Source: Oscillospiraceae bacterium
Lineage (GTDB): Bacteria; Bacillota; Clostridia; Oscillospirales; Oscillospiraceae
Reading direction: 5' to 3'
Assembly: GCA_029067025.1 (NCBI GenBank)
Contig: JAIEFH010000273.1
Coordinates: forward strand, 1-18,247
DNA: 18,247 nucleotides
Part shown: in pieces, positions 7,093 through 15,277 of the stretch
Position numbering within the stretch: position 1 is the stretch's first letter
Layout of the letters: each line of letters begins with the position of its first letter
Made by a program: the position numbers and the translations under genes
The notes under the pieces: model-generated
Told to the model about the DNA's origin: nothing
The model's database searches: none
What the model saw: only the letters and a program-made list of their open reading frames with translations

Positions 7093-7119
7093 GAGAAGAG
7101 GGCTGACCGCCCTCTTCTC
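7093..7119 (-). terminator. Rho-independent terminator after the alpha/beta hydrolase gene
   Basis: A perfect 11-bp stem (GAGAAGAGGGC/GCCCTCTTCTC) with a 5-nt loop, followed on the minus strand by CCATTTTTCATTTT. It lies 11 nt past the stop of the hydrolase gene and separates the alpha-glucan operon from the unknown cassette. A T-rich flank (CGTTTCGTTTTT) on the other side could give weak plus-strand activity. Confidence 0.85.
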
Positions 7120-7130
7120 TCGTTTCGTTT

Positions 7131-8075
7131 TTACCCGACATACTTTTCCAGGAATGTCTCCACCGTGGCCCAGTACAGCTCCGGGTCGGTCCAGGACGCC
7201 CCGCCGTGGCCAGCGCCGGGGACGGACAGCCGCTCCTTCTCGGCGCTGGCGCAGGCATCGTATACCACGTCCAGCATGGCGTAGGGGACAAAGGTGTCGT
7301 CCTCCCCGTGGATGAACAGCATGGGCAGGGAGGCTTTTTTGAGCTGCTCCACCGCCGACGCCTCTTTGAAGCCGAACCCCGCCCGTACCTGGGTCACCAG
7401 CGAAGCCGCGTCCAGCACCGGGAAGGTGGGCAGGCCGAACATCTCCTGGAGCTGGCCGGCGAACTCGTCCCAGACGGAGGAGTAGCCGCAGTCCTCGATG
7501 ATACACTTCACGTTGGCGGGCAGCTCCTCTCCGGCGGTCATCATCACCGTGGCCCCGCCCATGGAGATGCCGAACAGCACGATTTCCGCTTCCGGGTCCT
7601 GTTCCACCAGGGTGTTTACCCAGTCCACGATGTCCAGGCGCTCCAGCCAGCCCATGCTGGCGTACCGGCCCCCGCTTTGCTCGTGGGCCCGGGCGGCGGG
7701 GGCGAGGATGTTGAAGCCCAGCTCATAGAAGTGGGCGGCGGACCAGCCCATGTACTGGGGGATGCTGCCATAGCCGTGGCAGCCCACCACATATTTGTGG
7801 CTTTCCTCCTCCTGGGCCAGGTACAGGGCGTGGAGCTTCAGCCCGTCCCGGCTCTCAAGCCAGCGGTCCTCACTGTTCTCATCCAGCCAGGCGCTCTCCC
7901 CCTCCAGGGGCCACTCCTGGCTGCCGTCGATCATCCCGCCGAACTGGGGGTCCAGGGCGAAGCGGAACAGGTAATTGCCCGCGAAGAGGAGCGCCCCGGC
8001 CAGCAGCACTGCCAGCACGGCCGTAGCAATGAGGGCGATCCTGCCCCTGCGGCGCTGTCGAATGGATTGTTCCAT
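7131..8075 (-). CDS. Membrane-anchored alpha/beta hydrolase (serine esterase/peptidase-like)
   Basis: A 314-residue protein with a basic N-terminus (RQRRRGR), one hydrophobic segment at about 12-33 and an external catalytic domain. The triad reads Ser171 in GISMGGA, Asp260 in HGEDDTF and His290 in GAGHGG, as in the prolyl-oligopeptidase-like alpha/beta hydrolases. The oxyanion-side motif GCHGYG is also present. I chose the ATG at 8075 (GGAGG 7 nt upstream) over the one at 8081, which lies only 1 nt from that site. The stop of the HAD gene is 2 nt before this start, so the two are co-translated. The substrate, possibly a lipid, acyl ester or peptide, is unknown, as is its link to alpha-glucan use. 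Confidence 0.88.
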   Translation of the reverse strand: MEQSIRQRRRGRIALIATAVLAVLLAGALLFAGNYLFRFALDPQFGGMIDGSQEWPLEGESAWLDENSEDRWLESRDGLKLHALYLAQEEESHKYVVGCHGYGSIPQYMGWSAAHFYELGFNILAPAARAHEQSGGRYASMGWLERLDIVDWVNTLVEQDPEAEIVLFGISMGGATVMMTAGEELPANVKCIIEDCGYSSVWDEFAGQLQEMFGLPTFPVLDAASLVTQVRAGFGFKEASAVEQLKKASLPMLFIHGEDDTFVPYAMLDVVYDACASAEKERLSVPGAGHGGASWTDPELYWATVETFLEKYVG

Positions 8076-8077
8076 GG

Positions 8078-8812
8078 TCATGCCTCCATCAGAATGGCCT
8101 TCACCCGGTTCAAATCCATGGCCTCCAGCACATGGTCGGCCTGGGGGAGTGGTTCCTTGGGGGAGATGTTGGAGCGGATATAGACGGTGGACAGCCCCAC
8201 CGCCTGGGCGCCCCGGATGTCGCACGCCCCGTCATTGCCCACCATCACCGCGGTTTCGGCCGGGATGGCGTGATCCTGGAGCAGGGCCTGGAAAAAGTGG
8301 GGATCGGGCTTTTTGCAGCCGTAGTCGGAGGAGAGATAGATCCCGTCGAACAGGGGGGTGAGCCCCAGTTGATCCAGCTCCCACCGGGTGAAGATGGCCT
8401 GGGCGTTGGACAGCAGCCAGACCCCCCGGCCTGACGCCCTCAGCGCCCGCAGAAGCTCCGCCGCCCCGTCGTACAGGCGGATGTACTGGGTGGACTGCTG
8501 CCGGAACTCCAGTCCGGTCTGAACAGCCAGCTCCATGCCGGCGTCCACCCCCCGCTCCCGGTACAGGGCCTGAAAGACCCGCTCAATCTGGATCTCCGGG
8601 TGGGCCTCATGGGCGTCCCCGCCCGAGGACGCGCCGCCCTCCAGCTCACCCACCAGGCGTAAGTAGGCCGCTTGCAGCTCCTCCGGCTGCCAGGGGGCGC
8701 CATGGCGGCGGTAATAGTCCGCCATATGGGCCCACAGCTGCGGGGAGTTCTCCTCTGTGTGGATGTCCGCCAAAGTGCCGTACAGGTCAAAAATGCAGTT
8801 TTGATAGTTCAT
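8078..8812 (-). CDS. HAD superfamily hydrolase
   Basis: A 244-residue protein with all four HAD motifs: nucleophile Asp9 in FDLYGTL, motif II Ser in LLSNAQ, motif III Lys in CKKPDP and motif IV Asp in VGNDGACDI. A helical cap lies between motifs I and II. The second motif I aspartate usual in phosphatases is Tyr11 here, as in haloacid-dehalogenase-like members, so plain sugar-phosphatase activity should not be assumed. The ATG overlaps the stop of the GH31 gene by 4 nt (ATGA), with GGAGGT upstream. Its position between an alpha-glucosidase and a hydrolase suggests metabolite housekeeping for the sugar pathway, but this is inference. Confidence 0.9.
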   Translation of the reverse strand: MNYQNCIFDLYGTLADIHTEENSPQLWAHMADYYRRHGAPWQPEELQAAYLRLVGELEGGASSGGDAHEAHPEIQIERVFQALYRERGVDAGMELAVQTGLEFRQQSTQYIRLYDGAAELLRALRASGRGVWLLSNAQAIFTRWELDQLGLTPLFDGIYLSSDYGCKKPDPHFFQALLQDHAIPAETAVMVGNDGACDIRGAQAVGLSTVYIRSNISPKEPLPQADHVLEAMDLNRVKAILMEA

Positions 8813-11076
8813 TGAATCCCACCTCCGTGGCGCAGCACTTTGATCTCCCGGTAGGGTTTGTCATAACCGGCGTGGACGATTTCGGTGTCCACGCCGCCGT
8901 CCTCCCGGACGGTGAAGCGGTAGTGGTGGTATTTGCCCTCCCGGTAGCCGAAGCTCTCGCCGTCGTCCAGGTAGTGGTCGTATGCGCCTTGGCCGGGGAA
9001 CACGTCCAGCAGCAGCGTGTCCGCCTCTGCCTCGCCCACATAGGACTGGGGCGGGGCCATGGGGATGGCGCTGCCCGCCTTCACATAGATGGGGCATACA
9101 TCCAGCGGGGCCTCCCGGATGAACCACACCGGGCCGGCCAGCTTTTCCCCTGTCCAGTAGTCGTACCAATCGCCCTGGGGGAGGTAGACCATGCGGCGCC
9201 GAGCACCCTGCTGGACCACCGGGGCCACCAGAACCCGTTTGCCCACCATAAACTGGTCGTTGCAGGTGCGGGCGGTCTCGTCGTCCGGGTAGTGGAACAC
9301 CAGGGGGCGGAGGATGGGCGCGCCGGTGCGCTCCTCCTCATAGAACAGGTCATAGAGATAGGGCAGCCACTGGTAGCGCAGCTTGACGTATTTGCGGTAG
9401 ATGTCCAGCACCTCAGACCCGAACTGCCAGGGCTCCTGGGGCCGGGTGCCCAGGGCGGCGTGATTGCGGAACAGGGGGGAGAAGCAGGCGGCCTGCACCC
9501 AGCGCGTCAGCAGCTCCGGCGTGGTGTCGGAGCCGAAGCCGCCCAGGTCGGTGCCCGCGAAGGGGAGCCCGGACAGGCCCAGGTTGCAAAGCTGGGGGAT
9601 GACCATTTGGAGGTGGGCCCAGAGGCTGTGGTTGTCCCCTGTCCAGACGGTGGAATACTTCTGTGACCCGGCGTAGCAGGCCCGGGTGATGACAAAGGGC
9701 CGCCGCCCGTCCGCCGCCTTCAGCCCCTCGTAGGCGGCCTGGGACATGAAGTGGCCGTAGACGTTGTGGAGCTCGGCATGGGTGGCCTTGCGCTCCCCGT
9801 CGGAGAACACCACGTCGTCGGGGAGGGGGCCTTTGAAGCTGGCGGGCTCGTTCATGTCGTTCCAGATGCCCCGCACGCCCAGCTCCACCAGGAACTTCTC
9901 ATGCTCCCCCCACCATTTCCGCACGGCGGGATTGCCGAAGTCGGGGTAGGCGGCGTCTCCGGGCCAGACGGCGTTGATGTAGACCTCACCCTCGGGGGTT
10001 TTGGCGAAGTAACCCTGCTCCACCCCTTCGTCATAGACGGGGTAACCGGCCTCCTGCTTCACGCCTGGGTCGTTGATGACCACCGGCTTGAAGCCCTGCT
10101 CCGCCAGGCTGGACAGGAAGCCCTTGGGGTCGCCGTGATAGCGCTCCTGGTTCCAGGTGAATACCTTGTAGTCCTGCATATAGTCGATGTCGAAGTGGAT
10201 GGCATCGCAGGGGATGTCATTGCTCCGCATCCCGTCCGCGATGGCCTGCACGTCCTCCTGGGTCATGTAGCCCCAGCGGGACTGGTGGTAGCCCAGCGTC
10301 CACTTCTGGGGCAAGGGGTAGGTGCCGGTGAGATAGGTATACCGCTCCAGCACCTGGGGCAGGCCGTCGCCGGCGATGTAGTAGTAGTCCAGATTGCCTC
10401 CGGCGGCCCCGAACCAGTAGTAGTCCTCCGACTCCTGGCCCATGTTGAACCAGGAGCGGAAGGTGTTGTCCATAAAGATGCCGTAGGCGTGGTCGTCCGT
10501 CAGGGACATGAAGAAGGGGACGGTCTTGTACAGCGCTTTGAAGCTGTCCACATGGGGGTCGGGGTTGTCCGTGTTCCACATCTCATAGTCATAGCCCCGC
10601 TTGTCCAGGAAGCCGGTTTTGTCCCCCAGACCGTAGAAGTGTTCGCCGGCCCCCAGCTTCTTCACCACCTCAAAGGCACGGGCGGGCTCCTGGAGCCGCG
10701 CGCCGTGGCCCTCGGCGATGAGCAGCTTGGCCCGCTCCGGGGTGATCCGCTCCAGGGGGCGGCGCTTGCCCCGGTAATCCATGCACACCTCATTGCCGTC
10801 CCGGTCAAAGAAGTCCACGTAGAACCCGTCGCTCACCCGGACGTGAACCTCGTCCGTCTCCATCCACAGGCCGTCGTCCCGGCGCTGGGCGGTGAAGGGG
10901 ACGGGCCGGGTCTTGTCCCCCTCGATGGCCTTGGAGCGGTGGTCGGGGGAGGCCAGCGGGGCGAATATGTTGACGATGCCGGGGGCCACCAGCTCGATTT
11001 TAGCCGCTCCGCCCTCAAAGCTCAAATCAACCGTCTGGCCGGACAGGGTGTAGCTTTTTAATGCGCCAAAATTCAT
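8809..11076 (-). CDS. GH31 alpha-glucosidase
   Basis: A 755-residue family 31 enzyme with no signal peptide, so intracellular. An N-terminal beta domain precedes the barrel; the nucleophile is Asp407 in IWNDMNEP and the acid/base is Asp481 in WTGDNHS. Other family signatures include LGYHQSRWGY and DFGNPAVRKWW. It should release glucose from the non-reducing ends of malto- or isomalto-oligosaccharides. The ATG at 11076 follows AAAGGAG by about 8 nt; an ATG six codons upstream overlaps the stop of the debranching gene and includes that ribosome site. It lies directly downstream of two debranching enzymes, which would supply linear oligosaccharides. Confidence 0.95.
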   Translation of the reverse strand: MNFGALKSYTLSGQTVDLSFEGGAAKIELVAPGIVNIFAPLASPDHRSKAIEGDKTRPVPFTAQRRDDGLWMETDEVHVRVSDGFYVDFFDRDGNEVCMDYRGKRRPLERITPERAKLLIAEGHGARLQEPARAFEVVKKLGAGEHFYGLGDKTGFLDKRGYDYEMWNTDNPDPHVDSFKALYKTVPFFMSLTDDHAYGIFMDNTFRSWFNMGQESEDYYWFGAAGGNLDYYYIAGDGLPQVLERYTYLTGTYPLPQKWTLGYHQSRWGYMTQEDVQAIADGMRSNDIPCDAIHFDIDYMQDYKVFTWNQERYHGDPKGFLSSLAEQGFKPVVINDPGVKQEAGYPVYDEGVEQGYFAKTPEGEVYINAVWPGDAAYPDFGNPAVRKWWGEHEKFLVELGVRGIWNDMNEPASFKGPLPDDVVFSDGERKATHAELHNVYGHFMSQAAYEGLKAADGRRPFVITRACYAGSQKYSTVWTGDNHSLWAHLQMVIPQLCNLGLSGLPFAGTDLGGFGSDTTPELLTRWVQAACFSPLFRNHAALGTRPQEPWQFGSEVLDIYRKYVKLRYQWLPYLYDLFYEEERTGAPILRPLVFHYPDDETARTCNDQFMVGKRVLVAPVVQQGARRRMVYLPQGDWYDYWTGEKLAGPVWFIREAPLDVCPIYVKAGSAIPMAPPQSYVGEAEADTLLLDVFPGQGAYDHYLDDGESFGYREGKYHHYRFTVREDGGVDTEIVHAGYDKPYREIKVLRHGGGIQ

Positions 11077-11090
11077 ATGGTCTGCTCCTT

Positions 11091-13061
11091 TCATATTGCC
11101 GCCAGCGGCTCAGGAAACCGCCCCTCCAATACATCATACACCCGCAGAAGCTCGCCCACGCTCCACGCCTGGGCAAAGCAGCCCTTGGAGGCGGTAGGGT
11201 TGGCCCCGTCGTAGATCTCGGGGAGCTGGCCCACGCAGCCCTCCCGCAGGGCGCTTTGGAGCGCTTCCAACTGCCGCCGGACGGTGTCCTTTGCCTGCTG
11301 GGAATAGTCATTCACCTTTAAGTAGGCCAGGTAGTAGCCCCCCAGCGGGAACGCCCACACGGTGCCCTGGTGATAGGCCAGATCCCGCTCCAGACGATCC
11401 CCGCCGTAGAAGGGCTTGAACTCCGGGTCGGAGGGATCCAGCGTGCGCAGTCCATAGGGAGTGTACAGCTTTTCAAACACGGTGTCAACCACCTGTCTTT
11501 CCTGCTCTGGGGGGAGGATGGAGAAGGGGAGGGATACCGCCCAGATCTGGTTGCAGCGGATCTGGCTGTCGGCCTTTGTACCCGACAGCACGTCCCGCAG
11601 GCAGCCCAGTTCGGGGTTCCAGAACTTCTCCCGGAAGCTGGCCTGGGTGCGCTTCGCCATGGCAGCGTACCGGGAGCCGTCCCCTTTCCCCAGCAGTGTT
11701 TCCAGGTGCTCCATGATCCGCAGGGCGTTGTACCAGTAGGCGTTGATCTCCACCGGCTTGCCGTGGCGGGGGGTGGGCAGGATGCCGTCCACGTTCACGT
11801 CCATCCAGGTCACCTGATCGTAGCCGCTGCCCGCGGAGATGAGGCCGTCGTCGTCCATGCGGATGGCGAAATCCGTCCCCTTTTCGTACCAGTCCACGAT
11901 GTCCGCCATGGCATCGTAGGCGCGCAGGGCAAACTCCCGGTCGCCAGTGCGGCCGCAATAGTCGTAGACGGACAGGATGAACAGCAGCGCCGCGTCCACC
12001 GTGTTGTACCGGGGAGCGTCCTGCCCCTCGGGGAACAGGTTGGGCATGAGGCCCCGATGGCAGTAGGCCAGGAAGGTCTCCAGGATGCTTCGGGCGTCGT
12101 CATACCGCCGGGTGGACAGACAGCAGCCGCCCAGGGCGATCATGGTGTCCCGCCCCCAGTCCTCGAAGAAGGGGAAGCCCGCCAGGATGGTCTGCTTGCC
12201 GGTGGAGGCCCGGTAAGAGACAAATTGGTGGGCGGCCAGGGCCAGGGCCTGGGCGGTATCGTCCGCAAAGCCCGCCTGTTCCTCCAGCCCACGGCGCTCC
12301 CGTTCCACCCGGTCAAAGACCTCCGCTGCCGCAGGCAGCGCCTGATCGAGGCCGTACACCGCCTCCAGCGTGCCATGCCCGCCGGGGGCGACGGTGAGAG
12401 AGAGGCGGTGGTTGACGGCGGCCCACCCGGCGGCGGGCTTGCCGTCCATCACGTCATAGGCGTAGTAGAACGGCCCCCGCAGCTCCTGCTCCAGCGGCTC
12501 CACGCTGCCGGTAGTCTGGAAGTACAGGCTGCGGCCCGCTGAGCGCACGCAGTTCCCCTCCAGGGTGAACCGCTGATCGGGAGCCAGCTCCTCCCCCTTG
12601 GGGACGAAGCGCAGATGGGGGGTCACCCGGAGGGTGGCCGTCTCCCGGCTGCGGTTCCAGACCTCATAGACGATGGCCACGGTGTTCTCTCCCGGGGCCA
12701 AGGCCAGGGACTTGACCACCTCCACGCCGTCCGCCAGCCAGCTCCACTGGGGATAGTCCCGGAAGGTGAAGCCGGACAGGAAGCGCCAGCCGTCCTCCCG
12801 GAGGCTGTGGTCCTCAAAATCCTGGCTGGACAGGACGCGGGTGTTGTTCCCCTGGACCAGCGCCTCTTCCAGCCGTTGGATCATCTGCACCCGGTGGTTG
12901 GGGGAGTGGTCGCAGGCCATCAGCACCCCGTGCTCGATCCGGGCGCAGGAGCCGATGGCGGTGAGGGAGGAAAAGCCGCCCAGACCGTTTGTCATGAGAT
13001 AGCAGGTCTCCTCCCCCCGTTCAAAGGTGCTCCAATCCTGCTTTCCGTATATAAATTTCAT
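11091..13061 (-). CDS. Amylo-alpha-1,6-glucosidase / archaeal-type glycogen debranching enzyme
   Basis: A 656-residue cytoplasmic protein of the GDE C-terminal (GH133-like) family. An N-terminal beta domain (YLMTNGLGGFSSLTAIG near the start) is followed by an (alpha/alpha)6 barrel that begins with the hallmark WGRDTMIALGG (from residue 302) and continues with PNLFPEG, RYNTVDAALLF and the late AWSVGELLRVYD. It hydrolyses alpha-1,6-linked glucose at branch stubs of glycogen or limit dextrins. The ATG has an AGAGGGA ribosome site. An upstream nested hairpin separates it from the pullulanase gene, so its level may be tuned separately. Confidence 0.93.
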   Translation of the reverse strand: MKFIYGKQDWSTFERGEETCYLMTNGLGGFSSLTAIGSCARIEHGVLMACDHSPNHRVQMIQRLEEALVQGNNTRVLSSQDFEDHSLREDGWRFLSGFTFRDYPQWSWLADGVEVVKSLALAPGENTVAIVYEVWNRSRETATLRVTPHLRFVPKGEELAPDQRFTLEGNCVRSAGRSLYFQTTGSVEPLEQELRGPFYYAYDVMDGKPAAGWAAVNHRLSLTVAPGGHGTLEAVYGLDQALPAAAEVFDRVERERRGLEEQAGFADDTAQALALAAHQFVSYRASTGKQTILAGFPFFEDWGRDTMIALGGCCLSTRRYDDARSILETFLAYCHRGLMPNLFPEGQDAPRYNTVDAALLFILSVYDYCGRTGDREFALRAYDAMADIVDWYEKGTDFAIRMDDDGLISAGSGYDQVTWMDVNVDGILPTPRHGKPVEINAYWYNALRIMEHLETLLGKGDGSRYAAMAKRTQASFREKFWNPELGCLRDVLSGTKADSQIRCNQIWAVSLPFSILPPEQERQVVDTVFEKLYTPYGLRTLDPSDPEFKPFYGGDRLERDLAYHQGTVWAFPLGGYYLAYLKVNDYSQQAKDTVRRQLEALQSALREGCVGQLPEIYDGANPTASKGCFAQAWSVGELLRVYDVLEGRFPEPLAAI

Positions 13062-13083
13062 GAAAATCCCTCTTTCCCTGAGA

Positions 13084-13126
13084 AAAGGGCCGACCCGACC
13101 CGCAAAATGGGTCGGATCAGCCCTTT
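13084..13126 (-). terminator. Nested hairpin between pullulanase and debranching genes
   Basis: The outer 7-bp stem AAAGGGC/GCCCTTT encloses a 4/4 internal loop and an inner 7-bp stem CCGACCC/GGGTCGG with a 7-nt loop. On the minus strand it is followed only by TTTTCTC. It could be a partial terminator or a processing/stability hairpin, and sits just before the ribosome site of the next gene. Confidence 0.6.
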
Positions 13127-13140
13127 GTTCCGATCATATC

Positions 13141-15072
13141 TCAGCTATCTTCCCGCAGGAGCAGCATCCCGCTGTGGGCGGGGACGCGCACCGACTGGCC
13201 GGATACGGTTGTGTGCTGGTCGGCGCACTGCCCGTCCGCCCGGACGATCCAGCCGCCCACGGGCAGCGGGGCGGAAAATTCCTTGCCTGAAGCGTTGTAG
13301 ATCACCATCAGGCGCTCCCCCGCGGGCCCACCGCCCTCCACCTGGAAGGACACAACCCCGGGACAGTGGACGGTCTGCTCCGCCACCCTGTCCGCCGCGC
13401 CGGCTGATTTGGCGCACAGGCCGGGCAGGGACTTGCGCAGGCGGATGAGCTGCCGGTAGTAGTCCGTTAGGGCGCCAAACCGCTCGGCCCGCTCCCAGCA
13501 GAGCATATTGAGCTCCGGGGGAGAGCAGTAGCTGTTTCCGTCGCCCAGCTTGGTGCGGCCGAATTCCTCTCCGGCCTGCATAAACAGACGGCCCAGACAG
13601 GTGAAGTAGATGAAAGCGGCCAGCTTGTTCCGCTCCAGAATGTCCGCCCGGAGCTTGTGGAAATCAGCCGGTTCCGGCCCTTCCGGCAGGCACATGACCA
13701 GCTTATCCCACAATGTGAAGTTATCGTGGGCAGAGACATAGTTGATTACCTGGGCGCAGCTCCGGGGCTGGAACTCCGGGCTTCCCTCGTGCCAGCCGGC
13801 AGCGGCATGGAGGATGGTCTGCTCAAAGTCCTCCCCGCCGTTGACAAAGCCGGGAACCGTCTCTTTGAAAGAGTCGCCCTTGATGGCGTCCCGGGTCAGG
13901 TCGCAGAACGCGCCCACGCCGGGGTTCAGCAGACCCACGTGCTCTTTCAGCGCGGGGTGGGTGCCCGGCTCCATGGGGGAGTTCGCCGCCCGCCAGGGCT
14001 CGCCGTACATCAGCTTTTCCCCGGGGCCGAAGGCGGCGTCCAGCTCCTGCCGGATGCGGTTCATCAGCTCCACCGTCAAAAGACCCATCAGGTCAAAGCG
14101 AAAGCCGTCGATATGATATTCCCGCGCCCAGTACAGCACGGATTGGACGATGTAATTGTCCGCCATAGCCCGGCCTGCCGCGATGTCGTTGCCGCAGGCG
14201 GAGCCGGCGGACAACGAGCCATCTTTGTTCCGGCGGTAGTAATACCCCGGCGCGGTGCGCTCCAGCCAGGAGTCCGCGTGGAAGGTGTGGTTATATACCA
14301 CATCCATCACCACCCGCAGCCCGCTCTGGTGGAGGGCCTGGATCATCTCCTTGCACTCCCGGACGCGGGCCGCGCCGTCGGAGGGATCGGTGGAATAACT
14401 GCCCTCGGGCACGTTGTAGTTCACCGGGTCGTAGCCCCAGTTGAACTGCTTATCGTCCCCGGCCTCATCCACCGAGCCGAAGTCAAAGATGGGCATCAGC
14501 TGGACGTGGGTGACGCCCAAGGAGCGCAGATGATCCATACAGCGGGGGGGCTGCCCGTCCAACCTGAGGGCGGAAAACGCCTTGTACTTTCCCCGGTACT
14601 CGGGGGGCACTCCGCTGTCCGGGTCGTAGGAGAAGTCCTTGACGTGCAGCTCATAGATGATCTGCTCCGGCTGGGCGGGGGGCGGGGCGTCCTGGGCCCA
14701 GCCCTCCGGGTCGGTGCGGGACAGGTCTACCGCCATGCTGCGCGCGCCGTTGCGGCCACAGGCCACGGCATAGGGGTCGGCGGTGCGGGCACGGCGTCCG
14801 TCCACCCACACAGCGTAGTCATAGAAGACCCCGTGGAGGTTTTCCTCCACCGCCAGCGACCAGACGCCCCGGTCACCCCGGCTGAGTGGGCGGGTTTCAT
14901 AGGCGTCGGAGGTGTCATCCCGGTACAGGGACAGCTCTATCCGCTCCGCCTCCGGGCTCCACACCTTGAATACGGTGCGTTCCCTGGCGCAGACGGCGCC
15001 CAGATCCGCTTCGTCATATCGGTATTGCGCGTCGAATCGCGCATCATATTTGGTTTGTTTGATTGATTCCAC
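13141..15072 (-). CDS. pulA: Type I pullulanase (GH13, alpha-1,6 debranching)
   Basis: A 643-residue enzyme with no signal peptide, so intracellular. A CBM48-like N-terminal domain (about 30-120) is followed by the GH13 barrel. The type I pullulanase motif is present as FNWGYDP. The conserved regions are DVVYNHT, FRFDLMG (nucleophile Asp327), YGEPWR (acid/base Glu358) and SAHDNFT (Asp450). It cleaves alpha-1,6 branches in pullulan, glycogen and limit dextrins. The start is a GTG with GGAG 7 nt upstream. It is the first enzyme after the sugar importer, consistent with processing imported or stored branched alpha-glucans. Confidence 0.95.
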   Translation of the reverse strand: MESIKQTKYDARFDAQYRYDEADLGAVCARERTVFKVWSPEAERIELSLYRDDTSDAYETRPLSRGDRGVWSLAVEENLHGVFYDYAVWVDGRRARTADPYAVACGRNGARSMAVDLSRTDPEGWAQDAPPPAQPEQIIYELHVKDFSYDPDSGVPPEYRGKYKAFSALRLDGQPPRCMDHLRSLGVTHVQLMPIFDFGSVDEAGDDKQFNWGYDPVNYNVPEGSYSTDPSDGAARVRECKEMIQALHQSGLRVVMDVVYNHTFHADSWLERTAPGYYYRRNKDGSLSAGSACGNDIAAGRAMADNYIVQSVLYWAREYHIDGFRFDLMGLLTVELMNRIRQELDAAFGPGEKLMYGEPWRAANSPMEPGTHPALKEHVGLLNPGVGAFCDLTRDAIKGDSFKETVPGFVNGGEDFEQTILHAAAGWHEGSPEFQPRSCAQVINYVSAHDNFTLWDKLVMCLPEGPEPADFHKLRADILERNKLAAFIYFTCLGRLFMQAGEEFGRTKLGDGNSYCSPPELNMLCWERAERFGALTDYYRQLIRLRKSLPGLCAKSAGAADRVAEQTVHCPGVVSFQVEGGGPAGERLMVIYNASGKEFSAPLPVGGWIVRADGQCADQHTTVSGQSVRVPAHSGMLLLREDS

Positions 15073-15270
15073 AGTTGATCTCCAATATTGGTCGTCAGGT
15101 TGTCAGGGCATAAAAGAGGGCATGGCCCGCGCCTCTCCATAGTTCAAAGGGGAACCGCGAACCATGCCCTTTGGGTCTTGTAAGCTAAGAGCAAAAATCG
15201 TCGAGCGGATCTGTCCAGTCTTATGATATGTTATGCGTAAGGCATGGACAGGGGCTGGGCTGAAAAAGCG
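15073..15270. other. Intergenic region between pullulanase and malG genes
   Basis: About 200 bp without a gene. It holds the hairpin at 15115-15172, the ribosome site of the pullulanase gene and a loose 7-bp inverted repeat CTGTCCA/TGGACAG (15211-15251). No convincing minus-strand -35/-10 pair was found, so the enzyme genes may depend on read-through from the transporter operon or on a promoter I could not recognise. Confidence 0.6.
15115..15172 (-). terminator. Probable terminator/attenuator after the transporter operon
   Basis: An 11-bp stem including the perfect GGGCATGG/CCATGCCC arms (15118-15125 and 15162-15169) closes a 36-nt apical region that can itself pair (CGCG/CGCG and GC-rich flanks). 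On the minus strand the stem is followed by TTTTATG. The long interior makes it less typical than the other terminators here; partial read-through is likely. Confidence 0.6.
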
Positions 15271-15277
15271 TCAGCCC
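15257..15277 (-). other. Hairpin spanning the malG stop codon
   Basis: A perfect 7-bp stem GGGCTGA/TCAGCCC with a 7-nt loop whose first arm contains the last glycine codon and TGA of the malG gene on the minus strand. There is no T-run after it, so it looks like a 3'-end stability element rather than a terminator. Confidence 0.5.

Noticed and set aside
9751..11061. Long plus-strand open frame opposite the GH31 gene.
   Set aside because: It is a Val/Gly/His-rich antisense frame with no family motifs; the minus-strand gene has intact catalytic residues.
15115..15172. Stem-loop with GTTC-like loop considered as a tRNA or small RNA.
   Set aside because: It has no acceptor/anticodon arrangement, and its strand and position fit an operon-end hairpin better.
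15178..15194. TTGTAAGCTAAGAGCAA as a catabolite-control (cre) or LacI-type operator.
   Set aside because: It lacks the central CG and correct half-site spacing; the partial symmetry is too weak to call.
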